The notes below the pieces were generated by a model. The model was given only the letters and a program-made list of their open reading frames with translations. It was not told the origin of the DNA and did no database searches. A program made the translations under genes and the position numbers. From Phycisphaerales bacterium (lineage in GTDB: Bacteria > Planctomycetota > Phycisphaerae > UBA1845), in the NCBI GenBank assembly GCA_020852275.1, contig JADZBE010000023.1:57745-121744 (forward strand): a stretch of DNA of 64,000 nt. The letters run 5' to 3'. Positions 1 to 9,359 of the stretch are shown in pieces (the first letter of the stretch is position 1; every line of letters begins with the position of its first letter).

Positions 1-147
1 TCGGGATGCCCACCGGCGACATGATACGGCCCGGAATCCGCATGCCCAACCTTGGGCGGTTCGTCCCCGCAATCCTCTGGGAGGTCCGTCGAATGCGGAG
101 TATCATCCGCTCGATCGGCCCAGGCCGATTCAGAAGGAGAGGATGCC

Positions 148-759
148 ATGGCGCTTCTGCGAATCATGCGGCTGTCGACGGGGGGATTGATCTTTCTGGC
201 GGCTTGTCATCAGCCCAAGCCAACGGCCCGCGACGAAGCGGCACATGATCGCGAGTCGCCCCTGTGGCGCATCGCAGAGGCGGAAGCAGCGCGGCGGCTT
301 GCGGCGATCGATGCGGAGATTGCGGCGTCGCCGGCGCATCCGTGGGCGGGGCGGTACGTGCTCAGCGACCAGCCGACGACCGACCGCCTCGCCGTCGCGC
401 CCCTTGCGGGCTACGTGCTGATTTCCGGCAAGGCCGGCTCCTGCTGCAAGGACGCCGCCGCCGGGCAGAGCTGCGGACCGGACTGCCCCGGCTCGCGCGA
501 GGCCGTGTTCGGTGACATCATCGTGACACCGCAAGGCCGGCTCCGGCTGGCGCTGGAGCTTTCGCCGGGCAACGTGATCTCCGCCGGCGAATATGCGCCG
601 ATCGCGCGGGGCAGCAACCGTTGTCTCGTTCCGGCGGATGGTCTGGAGGCGTTCGGGAAGGCCGCTGCGGAAGGGTTGCAGCCGCAGGAGCGGGTCGAAG
701 GGGGGTTCTTCGTCCGAATCGACGGCCCTGCCGCCGGTGGCTCGACGCCGACTCAGTGA
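148..759 (+). CDS. Putative lipoprotein of unknown function
   Basis: This encodes about 203 residues beginning MALLRIMRLSTGG. The ATG at 148 is chosen over upstream starts because AGAAGGAGAGG lies just before it (131-142) and because it opens directly into a short hydrophobic signal ending in the lipobox-like LAAC, so the mature protein would be lipid-anchored through that Cys. The rest has a Cys cluster (about residues 94-109, spaced CC..C...C) and no recognised domain. The Cys cluster could bind metal or form disulfides outside the cytoplasm; that is inference. It stands alone, about 75 bp before the alpha/beta hydrolase gene on the same strand. I do not recognise the family. Confidence 0.7.
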   Translation: MALLRIMRLSTGGLIFLAACHQPKPTARDEAAHDRESPLWRIAEAEAARRLAAIDAEIAASPAHPWAGRYVLSDQPTTDRLAVAPLAGYVLISGKAGSCCKDAAAGQSCGPDCPGSREAVFGDIIVTPQGRLRLALELSPGNVISAGEYAPIARGSNRCLVPADGLEAFGKAAAEGLQPQERVEGGFFVRIDGPAAGGSTPTQ

Positions 760-834
760 TTCAAGGGCCCGCGGTGGACCCGGCAAAATCGACAAAGAGG
801 GCGTCCACCGGCTCATCATGCGTGGAAGGGGAAT

Positions 835-1776
835 ATGAAAAGCAAGTGCATGCGCATCACGACGCTCGGATTGACCATCCTTCTGGCCTGTGCGTCTCAG
901 GCTGCCGCACAAGATCAGTTCTTCGAATCCGCAGGCGTGAAGCTGCGCTACATCGAGCGGGGGCAGGGCGAGCCGGTGGTGCTGATTCACGGATTCTCCG
1001 GCAGCGCGGAGACGGGCTGGATCTTCAACGGCGTCCTGCCCGCGCTCGCCCCCGAATACCGCGTCATCGCCCTCGACTGCCGCGGGCACGGCGGCAGCGA
1101 CAAGCCGCATGAGCCGGACAAGTACGGCGCGGAAATGGCCGAGGACGTCGTGCGGCTGCTGGACCATCTGAAGATCGAGCGGGCGCACCTGGTCGGCTAC
1201 TCCATGGGCGGGCTGATTACGTTGAAGGTCGAGCTGACGCATCCGCAGCGCGTAATCAGCGCCATCCCCGGCGGCTACGGCTGGCCCGAAGGCGGCAGAC
1301 CCGCGGGCAAGGAATTCATGACCCGCCTCGCCGAGTCGCTTGAACAGGGCAAAGGCGTGGGGCCGCTCATGGAGGCGCTCACGCCGGCGGACCGGCCGAA
1401 AATGACGGAGGAGCAGATCGCGGCTGTCAACACGATGGTGATGCGGAACAACGACGCGCTGGCGCTGGCGGCGGTGGTTCGCGGTTTCAAAGGTCTGGAA
1501 GCGGATGAGAAGTTGCTCCGCGCCAACAAGGTTCCGACGCTTTCCATCATCGGCGGCATCGATCCGTTGAAAGTCGACGTCGATCGTCTCGCGGGCGTCA
1601 TGGGCAGCCACAAGGTCGTCACCATCGACGGCGCCGATCACGCGATGACCATGTTCAGGCCGGAGTTCCTTGCGTCGATCAAGGAGTTCCTCGCGCAGCA
1701 CCGCCTGACGCCGCCTCCCGCGCCTTCGCAAGGTGGGGCAGGTCTCCGGCCTGCCACCGGTCCAACAGGTCTTTGA
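835..1776 (+). CDS. Secreted alpha/beta hydrolase
   Basis: This is a 313-residue alpha/beta-hydrolase-fold enzyme. An N-terminal signal peptide (residues 1-25, ending AQAAAQ-like) is followed by the strand-loop VVLIHGFSGS (oxyanion region), DCRGHGGSDKP, and the nucleophile elbow GYSMGG with Ser as the likely nucleophile. The late acid (GGIDPLK) and His (DGADHAM) complete a probable catalytic triad. The substrate cannot be told; lipase, esterase and haloperoxidase-like enzymes share these motifs. The start has a purine-rich GGAAGGGG a few bases upstream. The last 14 or so residues (QGGAGLRPATGPTGL) are not hydrolase sequence: they and the stop codon come from a dispersed CAGGTC..GACCTG palindromic repeat that has entered the 3' end. 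Confidence 0.9.
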   Translation: MKSKCMRITTLGLTILLACASQAAAQDQFFESAGVKLRYIERGQGEPVVLIHGFSGSAETGWIFNGVLPALAPEYRVIALDCRGHGGSDKPHEPDKYGAEMAEDVVRLLDHLKIERAHLVGYSMGGLITLKVELTHPQRVISAIPGGYGWPEGGRPAGKEFMTRLAESLEQGKGVGPLMEALTPADRPKMTEEQIAAVNTMVMRNNDALALAAVVRGFKGLEADEKLLRANKVPTLSIIGGIDPLKVDVDRLAGVMGSHKVVTIDGADHAMTMFRPEFLASIKEFLAQHRLTPPPAPSQGGAGLRPATGPTGL

Positions 1777-1780
1777 CCTG
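1734..1780. repeat. CAGGTC/GACCTG palindromic repeat overlapping a gene end
   Basis: GGTGGGGCAGGTCtccGGCCTGCCACC is followed by CAGGTCtttGACCTG. The same unit recurs at about 2515-2590 and 3425-3500. Here it lies inside the 3' end of the alpha/beta hydrolase gene and supplies its TGA. Confidence 0.8.
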
Positions 1781-1882
1781 CTGAACGCCGCCACAGCCGT
1801 GTGCCAAGGCTGCGCAGCCCAGTCATCGCCGTGCATGGAATCAAGCTTGCCCGCCGTCGTCCCTGCGGGGTAGCATTCCTGC

Positions 1883-2401
1883 ATGACGACCTTCACGCTT
1901 GTATCCACCGCTTGGGGTCATTTCGCGTTCGTCGCGCGCGATGGGAAGCTGGCCGCGACGTATCTGCCCGCCTCGCGCACCGCCGCTCTCGCCGCCGTCC
2001 GCAGGCAGTGGGGTCCGCTCGATGAGAACCCGGCCGCGCTGCCGCAGTTCCAGAAGCAGGTCCGCGCCTACTTCGCCGGCGAGTCGGTCGAGTTTGACGT
2101 GGACCTCGACCTTGCCAAGGCCACTCCCTTTCAGCGCCGCGTGATGGAGCACTGCCGCCGCATCGCGCCGGGCCGGACAAAGTCGTATGGCGAGCTCGCC
2201 CGCGCCGCGGGTCGCCCGGGCGCCGCGCGCGCGGTCGGCAGCGTCATGTCGCACAACCGCGTGCCGATCGTCGTGCCTTGCCACCGCGTCGTCCGCTCCG
2301 ACGGATCGCTGGGAGGATTCTCATCGCCGGGCGGACTGCGCGACAAGGAGCGGTTGCTGGCTTTGGAGAATCCATCTGCGCTGCCTGTACGGAAGCGATG
2401 A
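1883..2401 (+). CDS. ogt: Methylated-DNA--protein-cysteine methyltransferase
   Basis: This 172-residue protein transfers alkyl groups from O6-alkylguanine (and O4-alkylthymine) in DNA to its own Cys, a suicidal repair step in the cytoplasm. The active-site segment PCHRVV is present, followed by GSLGGFSSPGGLRDKERLL, the family's C-terminal signature. The helix-turn-helix-like DNA-binding segment (TPFQRRVMEHCRRI...GRTKSYGELARAAG) precedes it. It has the short N-terminal ferredoxin-like part typical of Ogt and no AraC-type Ada domain. It stands alone on the plus strand, and no Ada-box or LexA-like site was seen nearby. Length and motif order match the family. Confidence 0.93.
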   Translation: MTTFTLVSTAWGHFAFVARDGKLAATYLPASRTAALAAVRRQWGPLDENPAALPQFQKQVRAYFAGESVEFDVDLDLAKATPFQRRVMEHCRRIAPGRTKSYGELARAAGRPGAARAVGSVMSHNRVPIVVPCHRVVRSDGSLGGFSSPGGLRDKERLLALENPSALPVRKR

Positions 2402-2514
2402 ACCCTGCCGCAAGCGGCGGCCTGACCGGTCGGCAGGCGTTCACCGAAGCGAAGTGGATATTGGGTTCATTCGATGAACAAGCCGTTCATCGGATGAACT
2501 GCACAGGCATGGCA

Positions 2515-2592
2515 CCAGGTCGGAGACCTGCTGGACCGGAGGCAGGTCACAGACCTGCCCCACCTGCGTCAGAGACCTGCCCCACCGCCGGC
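2515..2592. repeat. Cluster of CAGGTC/GACCTG palindromes
   Basis: Three closely spaced units (CAGGTCggaGACCTG, CAGGTCacaGACCTG, CAGAGACCTGCCCCACC) lie between ogt and the convergent lipoprotein gene. They extend into the 3' end of the latter, encoding its terminal VGQVSDAGGAGL. The loop varies while the arms remain complementary. Confidence 0.8.
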
Positions 2593-3401
2593 GGCTGGAA
2601 CGCCGGGAGGTCCTTGCCCTTGTCCATCATCATTTGCCACTTCGAAACGGAGAACTCGATGCGCGAACCTTCCAGCGGCCAATCTACCACGATGTGAAAC
2701 GGCACCCGCGGGCCGATGTCGCCGAGGGGCTGATGCTGCGAAAGTTGCGACTCCATCTCGATCCTGCCCATGCCGTCGCGAAAAACGATGCGCCGCACGA
2801 GGCGCGGATCCGATCTCGCCAGCCAATACTCCTTCTCCAGCCGCGGCGCGCCCGTGCCGTCGTAGTCGAGAAATAACAGTTGCTGATCCTCGCTTTCCAC
2901 CCGTTGCACAGGCCTGCGCATCGGATGAAGCTCCGCCCCGACCGGCAGCGGCGACAGGCCGATCGCCTCGATGATCTGCCGCGGCTGCACGGGAAACTCG
3001 CGGTCTCGGCCGTTCACGAGGCGGTCGAGCGAGCGGACCTTGGGAGGCTCCTCCGCGGTCAGGTCGTGGAACCAGTACTTTTCGCTGTTGGCGCCGACGA
3101 TGAGCTGGTCGCCGGCGAGGTCGTGCTTCAGCGTGAACCGAAGGTGATCCGTCGGGGCGTAGATAAGGATGCCTTCGAGGTCGAACGTGCGGACGCGGTC
3201 GCCGCTCGTGCGGACCCTGGCGATGACCCGCCCCTCGGCCTTGAGCACGCCGACGATGCGCCGGTTGTTGTCGTTGATCGTCTCAACGGCCTGATCGATT
3301 GGGAGCGGATCCAGCGGCGGCGGGCGGGACGGCGGCGTGCAACCGGCGTGGAGCAGGATCGCGAAGATCGCAGCCGCCGTTCGCAAGACTGGAGAAAGCA
3401 C
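2547..3401 (-). CDS. LolA-like / DUF4292-like lipoprotein
   Basis: This encodes about 284 residues. I take the GTG at 3401 because it opens into a signal peptide with a lipobox (VLRTAAAIFAILLHAGC), giving a lipid-anchored mature protein. An ATG at 3533 overlaps the upstream gene's TGA by 4 bp but would add 44 residues translated from dispersed repeats, so I think it is less likely. The body (IDQAVETINDNN..., long beta-rich stretch GILIYAPTDHLRFTLKHDLAGDQ...) resembles the half-barrel fold of LolA/LolB and DUF4292 lipoproteins, which carry or sense lipids at the outer membrane. That assignment is by pattern only. The C-terminal residues after PAFQPPA come from a repeat, not from the family fold. 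Confidence 0.75.
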   Translation of the reverse strand: MLSPVLRTAAAIFAILLHAGCTPPSRPPPLDPLPIDQAVETINDNNRRIVGVLKAEGRVIARVRTSGDRVRTFDLEGILIYAPTDHLRFTLKHDLAGDQLIVGANSEKYWFHDLTAEEPPKVRSLDRLVNGRDREFPVQPRQIIEAIGLSPLPVGAELHPMRRPVQRVESEDQQLLFLDYDGTGAPRLEKEYWLARSDPRLVRRIVFRDGMGRIEMESQLSQHQPLGDIGPRVPFHIVVDWPLEGSRIEFSVSKWQMMMDKGKDLPAFQPPAVGQVSDAGGAGL

Positions 3402-3424
3402 GGATGGAGTTGGGAACCTGCACC

Positions 3425-3500
3425 AAAGGTGGGGCAGCTCTCCGAGCTGCCAACGGTGGGGCAGGTCTCCGACCTGCCGAGGATGGGGCAGGTCTGAAGG
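3425..3500. repeat. GTGGGGCAGGTCtccGACCTGCC repeat cluster
   Basis: Three tandem-like units of GTGGGGCAG(C/G)TCtccGA(G/C)CTGCC lie between the LolA-like gene and its upstream neighbour. In one unit the arms are AGCTC/GAGCT rather than AGGTC/GACCT, so both arms changed together. Confidence 0.8.
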
Positions 3501-3529
3501 GCCGCGGCCCGCGCGCCTCTGCGGCGAGG

Positions 3530-4108
3530 TCATGGGTCGCTTCCTGAAAGGACATCGCTTCCTGAGAGGGCGTCGCTTGGCGGGGAAGAGGGCGTCGCAT
3601 CCAGCGCGTCGATCAGGGTGGTCGTGTCACCGTGGAGGATGGCCGTCAGCTCGCGGCTGACGCCTTCGATCTGATCATCGGTAAGCCCCGGGTTGACGAC
3701 CGCGTGGCGCGTCTGGTCCCGGGGCATGAGCATGGTCCAAGTCTCCACGCCGTCGCGCGTTTTGGACGATTCGTATTTCAGCAGGCGCTTGCGCATCAGG
3801 ATCAGCGCGAGCACGAAGCGGAACTGAACGCGGATCGGCTCGCGATCTTCGCTGAGCCGCTGGAAGAACGCCAGCAGTCCCTCGTCGTCGATGAGCAGGC
3901 GGCGACGATGTTCCTTGCGGGGAACGCGGGACTTGAAGAAGCAGAACGCGCCCGGCGGCAAACCGGTCCACGCATCCACGCCGTAATCGCGGCGCGCAAA
4001 CGACTCGCCCTCCTCAAAGAGCGCGGCGTAATACTCCTCGCCCTCCGCCAGCGTCCGGCCCGTGACGGCGCAAACCCCGCAGCCGCGTTCGACTTCCCAG
4101 TCACGCAT
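3530..4108 (-). CDS. Conserved hypothetical protein
   Basis: This is a 192-residue cytoplasmic protein with no signal or TM segment. The N-terminus carries a paired-Cys motif (CGVCAVTGRTLAEGEEYYA) and a second Cys at about residue 56, which could form a zinc site. The middle is basic (RKRLLKYESS) and the C-terminus ends in a low-complexity SSPPSDALSGSD tail containing a repeated LSGSD. I recall similar proteins only as planctomycete hypotheticals. No function can be assigned. It is transcribed toward the LolA-like lipoprotein gene and may share its transcript. Confidence 0.7.
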   Translation of the reverse strand: MRDWEVERGCGVCAVTGRTLAEGEEYYAALFEEGESFARRDYGVDAWTGLPPGAFCFFKSRVPRKEHRRRLLIDDEGLLAFFQRLSEDREPIRVQFRFVLALILMRKRLLKYESSKTRDGVETWTMLMPRDQTRHAVVNPGLTDDQIEGVSRELTAILHGDTTTLIDALDATPSSPPSDALSGSDVLSGSDP

Positions 4109-4224
4109 GGACTTTCACCGCCGTTGCCGGTCGATCACGCGCGTCATCCGATTGGGCGCGTCGCGTCCCGTCCGGGATGCAGGCGCCGCTCCTGGAACAC
4201 CACATCCTTGCGAGCGCGGACCCG

Positions 4225-4335
4225 TTGCATGGGAACTCGCTCCCTTACGGTCGCGGCTCTGTCAGGTCGCGGCTCTGGCAGAGCGCGGCTCCGCAGCACG
4301 CGCAGCGCTTCCCTACGGGCTCGGCTCAGTGGCCG
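4225..4335. repeat. CTCCCTTACGGTCGCGGCTC dispersed repeat
   Basis: The gap between pnp and the upstream hypothetical carries CTCGCTCCCTTACGGTCGCGGCTC, then two decayed repeats of TCGCGGCTCTG and CTTCCCTACGGGCTCGGCTC. Other copies occur at about 9474, 24947, 28863 and 35668, and inverted at 29680, 35590 and 46676. Confidence 0.75.
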
Positions 4336-4343
4336 GTTTCGAG

Positions 4344-6449
4344 CTACGCCTTGGCCTTTTCCTCGATCATCACGGCCTTGCGCGAGAGCTTGACGCGCCC
4401 CTGGTCGTCCACGGCGATAACCTTCACGCGCAACTGGTCGCCGATCTTGCACACGTCGCCCACGTTCTTGACGTACTCGTCGGACAGCTCGCTGATGTGA
4501 CACAGCCCGTCCTGGCCGGGGATGATCTCGATGAACGCGCCGAAGTCCTTGGTGCTGCTGACGCGCCCGGTGTACACCTTGCCGACCTTGACTTCCTCGG
4601 CGATGGCCTCGATGGCGTCGCGGGCGCGCTGCGCGCCGGCGGCGTCCATGCAGGCGATAAGCACGGTGCCGTCCTGCCCGATTTCGATCTTCGCGCCGCT
4701 GTCGGCTTCCAGACCGCGGATGCCGCTGCCGCCGGGGCCGATCACGCGGCCGATTTTCTCCGGGTTGATCTTGATCGTGAGGATGCGCGGGGCGTACTGC
4801 GAAAGCTCCGCCCGCGGCGCCTTAAGCCCGGTGGTCAGCATCGTGCGCAGGATCGAGAGCCGCGCTTCCCGCGCCATCTCGAACGACTGAACGATCGTCT
4901 CCTGCGGGAGGAAGTGCGTCTTGAGATCAAGCTGCACGCCGGTGACGCCCTTCTGCGTGCCGGACACCTTGAAGTCCATGTCGCCGAAGTGGTCCTCCTC
5001 GCCGAGGATATCCACCACGAGCACGCGGTGATCGCCCTCGCTGAACATGCCCACCGAGATGCCCGCCACCGGCTGGCGGATCGGCACGCCCGCGTCCATC
5101 AGCGCCAGCGTCCCGCCGCACACCGACGCCATCGAGCTGGACCCGTTCGACTCGAAAATCTCCGAGACCAGCCGCACCGTGTAGGGGAACTTCTCCGGCG
5201 ACGGCAGGACGGCCTCCAGCGACTTCTCCGCCAGCGCTCCATGCCCGATCTCGCGCCGTCCCACGGCGCCGACGCGCTTCACCTCGCCGGTCGCCAGCGG
5301 CGGGAAGTTGTAGTGCAGGAGGAACTTCTTGCTGTACTCCTCGGTCAGCCCGTCGATGATCTGCTCGTCGCGCCCCGTGCCCAGCGTGGCCACCACCAGC
5401 GCCTGCGTCTCGCCGCGCTGGAAGATCGCCGAGCCATGTACGCGGGGCAGCACGCCCACCTCGCACGTGATCGGGCGGATTTCCTTCAGCCCGCGACCGT
5501 CCGGACGGATGCCCTCGTCAAGCACCATCTTGCGGACGACTTCCTCTTCCGTCTTTTCCAGCGCGCGTTTCACCGCGTTGCGCTCATAAGGCGGATTCTC
5601 GACGCCTTCCGGCGAAAGCTCGGCGAGGACCGCCTCGTTGATCTTCTCCATGGCGGCGTTGCGGTCCTGCTTGCCCTGGATGCGCTTGGCGTCGCGCATC
5701 GGGCGCAGCGCCCGCTCGCGGACCTTCGCCAGCAGCTCTTTGCCCCCCTCGGGCGCGGTCCACGTCACCGGCTTGCCCTTCTTCTCGCGCAGCTCGATCT
5801 GCATGGCGCAGATGTCGCGGATGGCGCGATAGCCGAACTCGATGGCCCCGGTGATGACGCTCTCCGGCACCTCGGAGGCGCCGACCTCGATCATGTTCAC
5901 GCCTTCCTTGTGGCCGCACAGCACCAGCTCGAACGGGCTTTGGCTCACTTCGCTCAGCGTGGGAAAGAGCACGTACTCCCCGTTGACCTGCGCGACGCGC
6001 ACCGTGCCCACCGGTCCCTCGAACGGCAGACCGGAAATCGTCAGCGCGGTGGAGGAGGCGATGGACGCGAGCACATCGGGGTCGTGCTCCTGGTCCGTGG
6101 CGAGGCACATGGCCTGGATGAGCACTTCGTCAAAGAAACCGTCGGGGAAGAGGGGGCGCATCGGGCGGTCGATCATCCTCATCGTGAGGACTTCCTTCGT
6201 CGTGGGGCGCGACTCCCGCTTGAAGAAGCCGCCGGGAATCTTGCCCGCGGCGTAGGCTTTCTCGCGGTAGTCCACGGTCAGCGGGAAGAAGTCGATCCCC
6301 TCCCGCGGAGGACCGGTCACCGCGGCGGCGAACACCACCGTGTCCGCGTACCGCACCAGCACCGCGCCGGCGGCCTGTCGTCCGAGTTTTCCTGTTTCAA
6401 TCCTGAGGGTGTGCCTTCCGATCTTGCGTTCAACAACTGTCGGTTCCAT
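4344..6449 (-). CDS. pnp: Polynucleotide phosphorylase
   Basis: PNPase degrades RNA 3' to 5' by phosphorolysis as a trimer and is a core enzyme of mRNA turnover. The 701-residue product has the full family order: a first RNase PH domain ([20 protein letters not shown]...), the alpha-helical linker, a second RNase PH domain with the [15 protein letters not shown] and YNFPP..TGE segments, then a KH domain ([17 protein letters not shown]) and an S1 domain ([20 protein letters not shown]). I prefer the ATG at 6449 ([11 protein letters not shown]), preceded by GAGAGACAGGA, over one nine codons upstream with no ribosome-binding site. It lies 210 bp downstream of rpsO on the same strand, the classic rpsO-pnp arrangement, which points to co-transcription. 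Confidence 0.96.
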   Translation of the reverse strand: MEPTVVERKIGRHTLRIETGKLGRQAAGAVLVRYADTVVFAAAVTGPPREGIDFFPLTVDYREKAYAAGKIPGGFFKRESRPTTKEVLTMRMIDRPMRPLFPDGFFDEVLIQAMCLATDQEHDPDVLASIASSTALTISGLPFEGPVGTVRVAQVNGEYVLFPTLSEVSQSPFELVLCGHKEGVNMIEVGASEVPESVITGAIEFGYRAIRDICAMQIELREKKGKPVTWTAPEGGKELLAKVRERALRPMRDAKRIQGKQDRNAAMEKINEAVLAELSPEGVENPPYERNAVKRALEKTEEEVVRKMVLDEGIRPDGRGLKEIRPITCEVGVLPRVHGSAIFQRGETQALVVATLGTGRDEQIIDGLTEEYSKKFLLHYNFPPLATGEVKRVGAVGRREIGHGALAEKSLEAVLPSPEKFPYTVRLVSEIFESNGSSSMASVCGGTLALMDAGVPIRQPVAGISVGMFSEGDHRVLVVDILGEEDHFGDMDFKVSGTQKGVTGVQLDLKTHFLPQETIVQSFEMAREARLSILRTMLTTGLKAPRAELSQYAPRILTIKINPEKIGRVIGPGGSGIRGLEADSGAKIEIGQDGTVLIACMDAAGAQRARDAIEAIAEEVKVGKVYTGRVSSTKDFGAFIEIIPGQDGLCHISELSDEYVKNVGDVCKIGDQLRVKVIAVDDQGRVKLSRKAVMIEEKAKA

Positions 6450-6658
6450 TCCTGTCTCTCTTTGTCCGTCTTGCATTTCAGTTTCGTAATCGTTGTCGGG
6501 TCAGGGATTGGAGGAGCGTCGTCGCGCCCAAACAAAAGAGGCGCGAGAACCCTTTGCGGATCCGCGCGCCATCCTGAAGAACCGGTTCGCCGGACTCGTC
6601 GAACGCACTCCATCCCGGAGTCGCGCCGCCGGCGCCCACTCGCGGATGGTCCATGCGC

Positions 6659-6928
6659 TTACCGACGCAGACCCAACGCGGCGATCGTGTCCAGATACTT
6701 CTGGCGGTGGGTGCGCAGGAGATACCTCAACATGCTCGACCGGCGACCCACCATGATCTGAAGCCCGCGCCGCGCCGCGTGATCTTTCTTCGCGAGTTTC
6801 AGATGTTCGGTCAGGTGGCTGATCCGCGCGGTGAGGATGGCGATCTGGACCTCCGGCGAGCCTGTGTCCTTGGGCGCCCGGGCGTACTTGGCGACGATCT
6901 CATTCTTCGGGACGGCTAGCTGCGGCAT
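6659..6928 (-). CDS. rpsO: 30S ribosomal protein S15
   Basis: This is an 89-residue S15, the primary 16S rRNA-binding protein of the central platform. The sequence MPQLAVPKNEIVAKYARAPKDTG followed by SPEVQIAILTARISHLTEHL and the C-terminal GRRSSMLRYLLRTHRQKYLD is diagnostic. The frame is open further upstream, but the ATG at 6928 is supported by family length and by GAGGAG about 8 bases before it. pnp follows on the same strand. S15 autoregulates its own mRNA in several bacteria; I cannot confirm such a structure in the 73-nt leader here. Confidence 0.96.
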   Translation of the reverse strand: MPQLAVPKNEIVAKYARAPKDTGSPEVQIAILTARISHLTEHLKLAKKDHAARRGLQIMVGRRSSMLRYLLRTHRQKYLDTIAALGLRR

Positions 6929-7000
6929 CGGCGTTCTGTCACTCCTCGCGGGGACACGATCCCCGCTCTCGATCCTACCTTCAATCACTAAAGATGGGGC

Positions 7001-7029
7001 ACTGTAGACCGCGTCTGTCCGGAATGCAA
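7001..7029 (-). promoter_or_regulatory. Candidate sigma-70 promoter for rpsO-pnp
   Basis: Reading the minus strand, TTGCAT, a 17-base spacer and TACAGT lie about 75 bases before the rpsO start. Each box is a partial match to consensus, with ideal spacing. This is sequence pattern only. Confidence 0.45.
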
Positions 7030-7332
7030 GTCCTGTTCCGGCCCACTTCCAAATCGCGGAACCGGGCGGCACCGTCCACAGACCCACAACCACTTGGCGA
7101 ACTCACGCGCAGCGTAGCCGCTCCATCGAGCGACCCCGCACGAAAAGCCCGCACACGTTTCCTATATCAAGTAAAAATAGAATAGTCACTGAAGTATACG
7201 GAGTCGCCTATGGCCTAGCCAGGCTCGCTCATGGAGCTGTTGCAAAACCAGCATTGGAGTTCGGCCGTGCTTCAGAATCCACGGAGCGCTCGCGCGGGAT
7301 GAAGCCCGCGGCTCAGGTCTTGAAACAGCTTC
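7030..7332. other. Intergenic, no gene seen
   Basis: This gap is unusually AT-rich at 7158-7200 (CCTATATCAAGTAAAAATAGAATAG) compared with the surroundings. It may contain regulatory sequence, but no boxed promoter, RNA gene or hairpin terminator could be fixed. Confidence 0.4.
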
Positions 7333-8655
7333 TTAGTGGCCCAGCTCTGCATCCATCAGCCGCGCGAAGTAGGCCGCCGCGTCGTCCACCGTTCGGCGTC
7401 CGTGCAGCACGTCCTCCATCAGCTCCCACCCAAGGTCCTCGACCATCGGGTAGCGCTCCACTCGGCTGCCCCACGGAGGCAGCGCGAACTCGACCTCTCG
7501 CAGGAAGGCCCGCTCGACCTCCGTCTTCGCCAGGGACTCCGCGGCCGCGCGGTTGCCGGAGATCGCCAATCCCGTGCTGTTCCGCCGGGTCTGTGCGGTT
7601 TGGCTGGTCATGTACTTGATGTACTCCCACGCGAGGTCCGGGTTTGCCGCGGCTCTCGGGATCGCCAGCCCGCACTCGTAGATCACGCTTACGCGGCGCG
7701 TCTTTCGCGGGATGGACGTCACCCCGACGTTGAGACCGTCGCGACGATACTCGAGCATCATCCAGTGCCCGGTCATCGTCATGGCGGCCATGCGGTTGCG
7801 GAACAGATCCTTGCCGATCGCCGCGCGCGCGGCCGGGCGCGGCGCGTAGCCGTGCACGAGAATCAGGTCCGCGAGGAACTGCAACGCTTCACGCGCGTGG
7901 GGCGAGTCAATGTGCCCCGACGCCCGGCGCCCGTCCGCGCTGATCACATCCCCGCCGGCGCTCCAGATGAACGGGAACCAGCCCGGCATCCAGTTGAAAA
8001 AGTCGAACGGATACCACGCGGCCGCGCTCGGCGGCGGATGCGCCTTGAGCGCCGCGCAGGCCGACATGAACTCATCCCACGTCCAGTCCTCGCGCGGATG
8101 CTCCACGCCGGCCTGATCGAACAAGTCCTTGTTGTACACGACGACCATGGGCGTGAAGTCGAGCGGGATGGCATACACGCGCTCGCCGCGGCGGGCGATG
8201 TCGAAGACGTTCTTGAAATACATGTCCTCCGCGATGTCGTCGTCCCGCGCGATGCGCTCGGACAGGTCCGTGAGCACGTCGTTGTCGATGAAGATCGCGG
8301 CGGAGGAGGCGTCGAGGTGCACCACGTCCGGCATCCCGCCGCACAGGTGCATCATCATCAGCTTGGCCGTGTACTGCCCTTCGCCGGGAATCTGCTCGAT
8401 CATGACGCGGACGCTGCGGTCCGGGCGCAGGCGCTCGAAGCCGGTCTGGATCTCGCGGTCGAGCTGAAGGAATTCGGAGATGTTCGCGGGACCGCCCCAG
8501 TTGGCGACACGGAGGACGTCGGCGCGGTCATCCGCTCGCCCATCGCAGCCGATGGAGACCATCAAGGCGAGACACGCCGCTGCGGCCGCGAGCGCGCGAA
8601 CGATGCGCCGATCAGTAGGAAAGTCCCGTCTTGCGGATGTGAACATACGGTGCAT
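7333..8655 (-). CDS. Sugar-type ABC transporter substrate-binding lipoprotein (family 1)
   Basis: The 440-residue product is an extracytoplasmic solute-binding protein of the MalE/family-1 type. A signal ending LALMVSIGC gives a lipobox, then DVLRVANWGGP starts lobe 1, and the family signature DVVHLDASSAAIF...DLSE and YAIPLDFTPMVVVYNKDLFDQAG is clear. The ATG at 8655 or 8646 is inferred from signal-peptide geometry; both overlap the end of the flavin-reductase gene by about 35-45 bp, so the two are probably translated from one message. No permease or ATPase is next to it, so it is either an orphan binding protein or works with a distant permease pair. The ligand is probably a sugar or oligosaccharide, by family. 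Confidence 0.88.
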   Translation of the reverse strand: MHRMFTSARRDFPTDRRIVRALAAAAACLALMVSIGCDGRADDRADVLRVANWGGPANISEFLQLDREIQTGFERLRPDRSVRVMIEQIPGEGQYTAKLMMMHLCGGMPDVVHLDASSAAIFIDNDVLTDLSERIARDDDIAEDMYFKNVFDIARRGERVYAIPLDFTPMVVVYNKDLFDQAGVEHPREDWTWDEFMSACAALKAHPPPSAAAWYPFDFFNWMPGWFPFIWSAGGDVISADGRRASGHIDSPHAREALQFLADLILVHGYAPRPAARAAIGKDLFRNRMAAMTMTGHWMMLEYRRDGLNVGVTSIPRKTRRVSVIYECGLAIPRAAANPDLAWEYIKYMTSQTAQTRRNSTGLAISGNRAAAESLAKTEVERAFLREVEFALPPWGSRVERYPMVEDLGWELMEDVLHGRRTVDDAAAYFARLMDAELGH

Positions 8656-9100
8656 GGGACACGTCGCCCCGCGCGGATACGACCTCGGCCAGATACAGGT
8701 CGTGGTCGCCCGCCTCGACCCGGTTGCGGACCCGACACGCCAGCGCGACCGGGATCCCATCGATCGACGGCCCGAACTCCGTGGTCGAGTGCGGGATGTT
8801 GACGAAGGCGTCCTCGCCGAGCGAAAAGCCCTTGCCGAAATGCTTGAACAGCGGGCCCACGTCGTCCACGGGGATGACGTGCAGCAGCAGGGCGCCGCAC
8901 GCGTCGATCAGTCCCGCAATGGGCCGGCTACTGCGCAGGGCGATGGCGATCATCGGCGGCTCGAACGACACCTGCTGAAACCACGAAACCAACATGCCGG
9001 TTGCGCGCCCGGCGTGCGCGGACGTGAGAATGCCCGCGCCGCCGGGGATGCGCCCCAGGGCGGCGCCGATGGCCTCTCGATCCGTTGATAAGGACGTCAT
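8612..9100 (-). CDS. Flavin reductase-like (FMN-binding split-barrel) protein
   Basis: This encodes about 162 residues starting MTSLSTDREAIGAALGRIPG. The pattern RIPGGAGILTSAHAGRATGMLVSWFQQVSFEPPMIAIAL is the N-terminal signature of the flavin reductase domain, in which a split barrel binds FMN and reduces it with NAD(P)H or holds it as cofactor. The downstream ACGALLLHVI and FGKGFSLGEDAF segments also match the family. Upstream in-frame ATGs exist (to 9178), but the family start is at 9100. The stop lies inside the following binding-lipoprotein gene. No monooxygenase partner was found nearby, so its electron acceptor is unknown. Confidence 0.85.
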   Translation of the reverse strand: MTSLSTDREAIGAALGRIPGGAGILTSAHAGRATGMLVSWFQQVSFEPPMIAIALRSSRPIAGLIDACGALLLHVIPVDDVGPLFKHFGKGFSLGEDAFVNIPHSTTEFGPSIDGIPVALACRVRNRVEAGDHDLYLAEVVSARGDVSHAPYVHIRKTGLSY

Positions 9101-9359
9101 GCGATGCGCACTCAATTGCGAACCCAGCCCGAATCGCCTCGACATTGTAGTGCGGGATTTGTCCGCCCACGTCGACAAACAGAGAAGGCATCGAGTTTAG
9201 CTTGCGCGGCGCGGAGTACAACCGGCATGGGGGAGCAGGTACTGTCTCAGTTTGCACGCGCGGAAGCGTGCCTTTGCAAGCCGCGCGCGTCCGGAGGCGG
9301 CTTGCGCAAGGGTTGATGCATCCAGCGGTCTCCCGAACCGGTTCCGGCACGGGGCGACG

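Noticed and set aside
130..1908. 592-codon open frame on the minus strand
   Set aside because: Antisense to the lipoprotein and alpha/beta hydrolase genes; no SD, composition typical of a shadow frame.
4062..6761. 899-codon open frame on the plus strand
   Set aside because: It is antisense to pnp. The translation is His/Arg/Leu-rich with no domain, as expected from the complement of a GC-rich gene.
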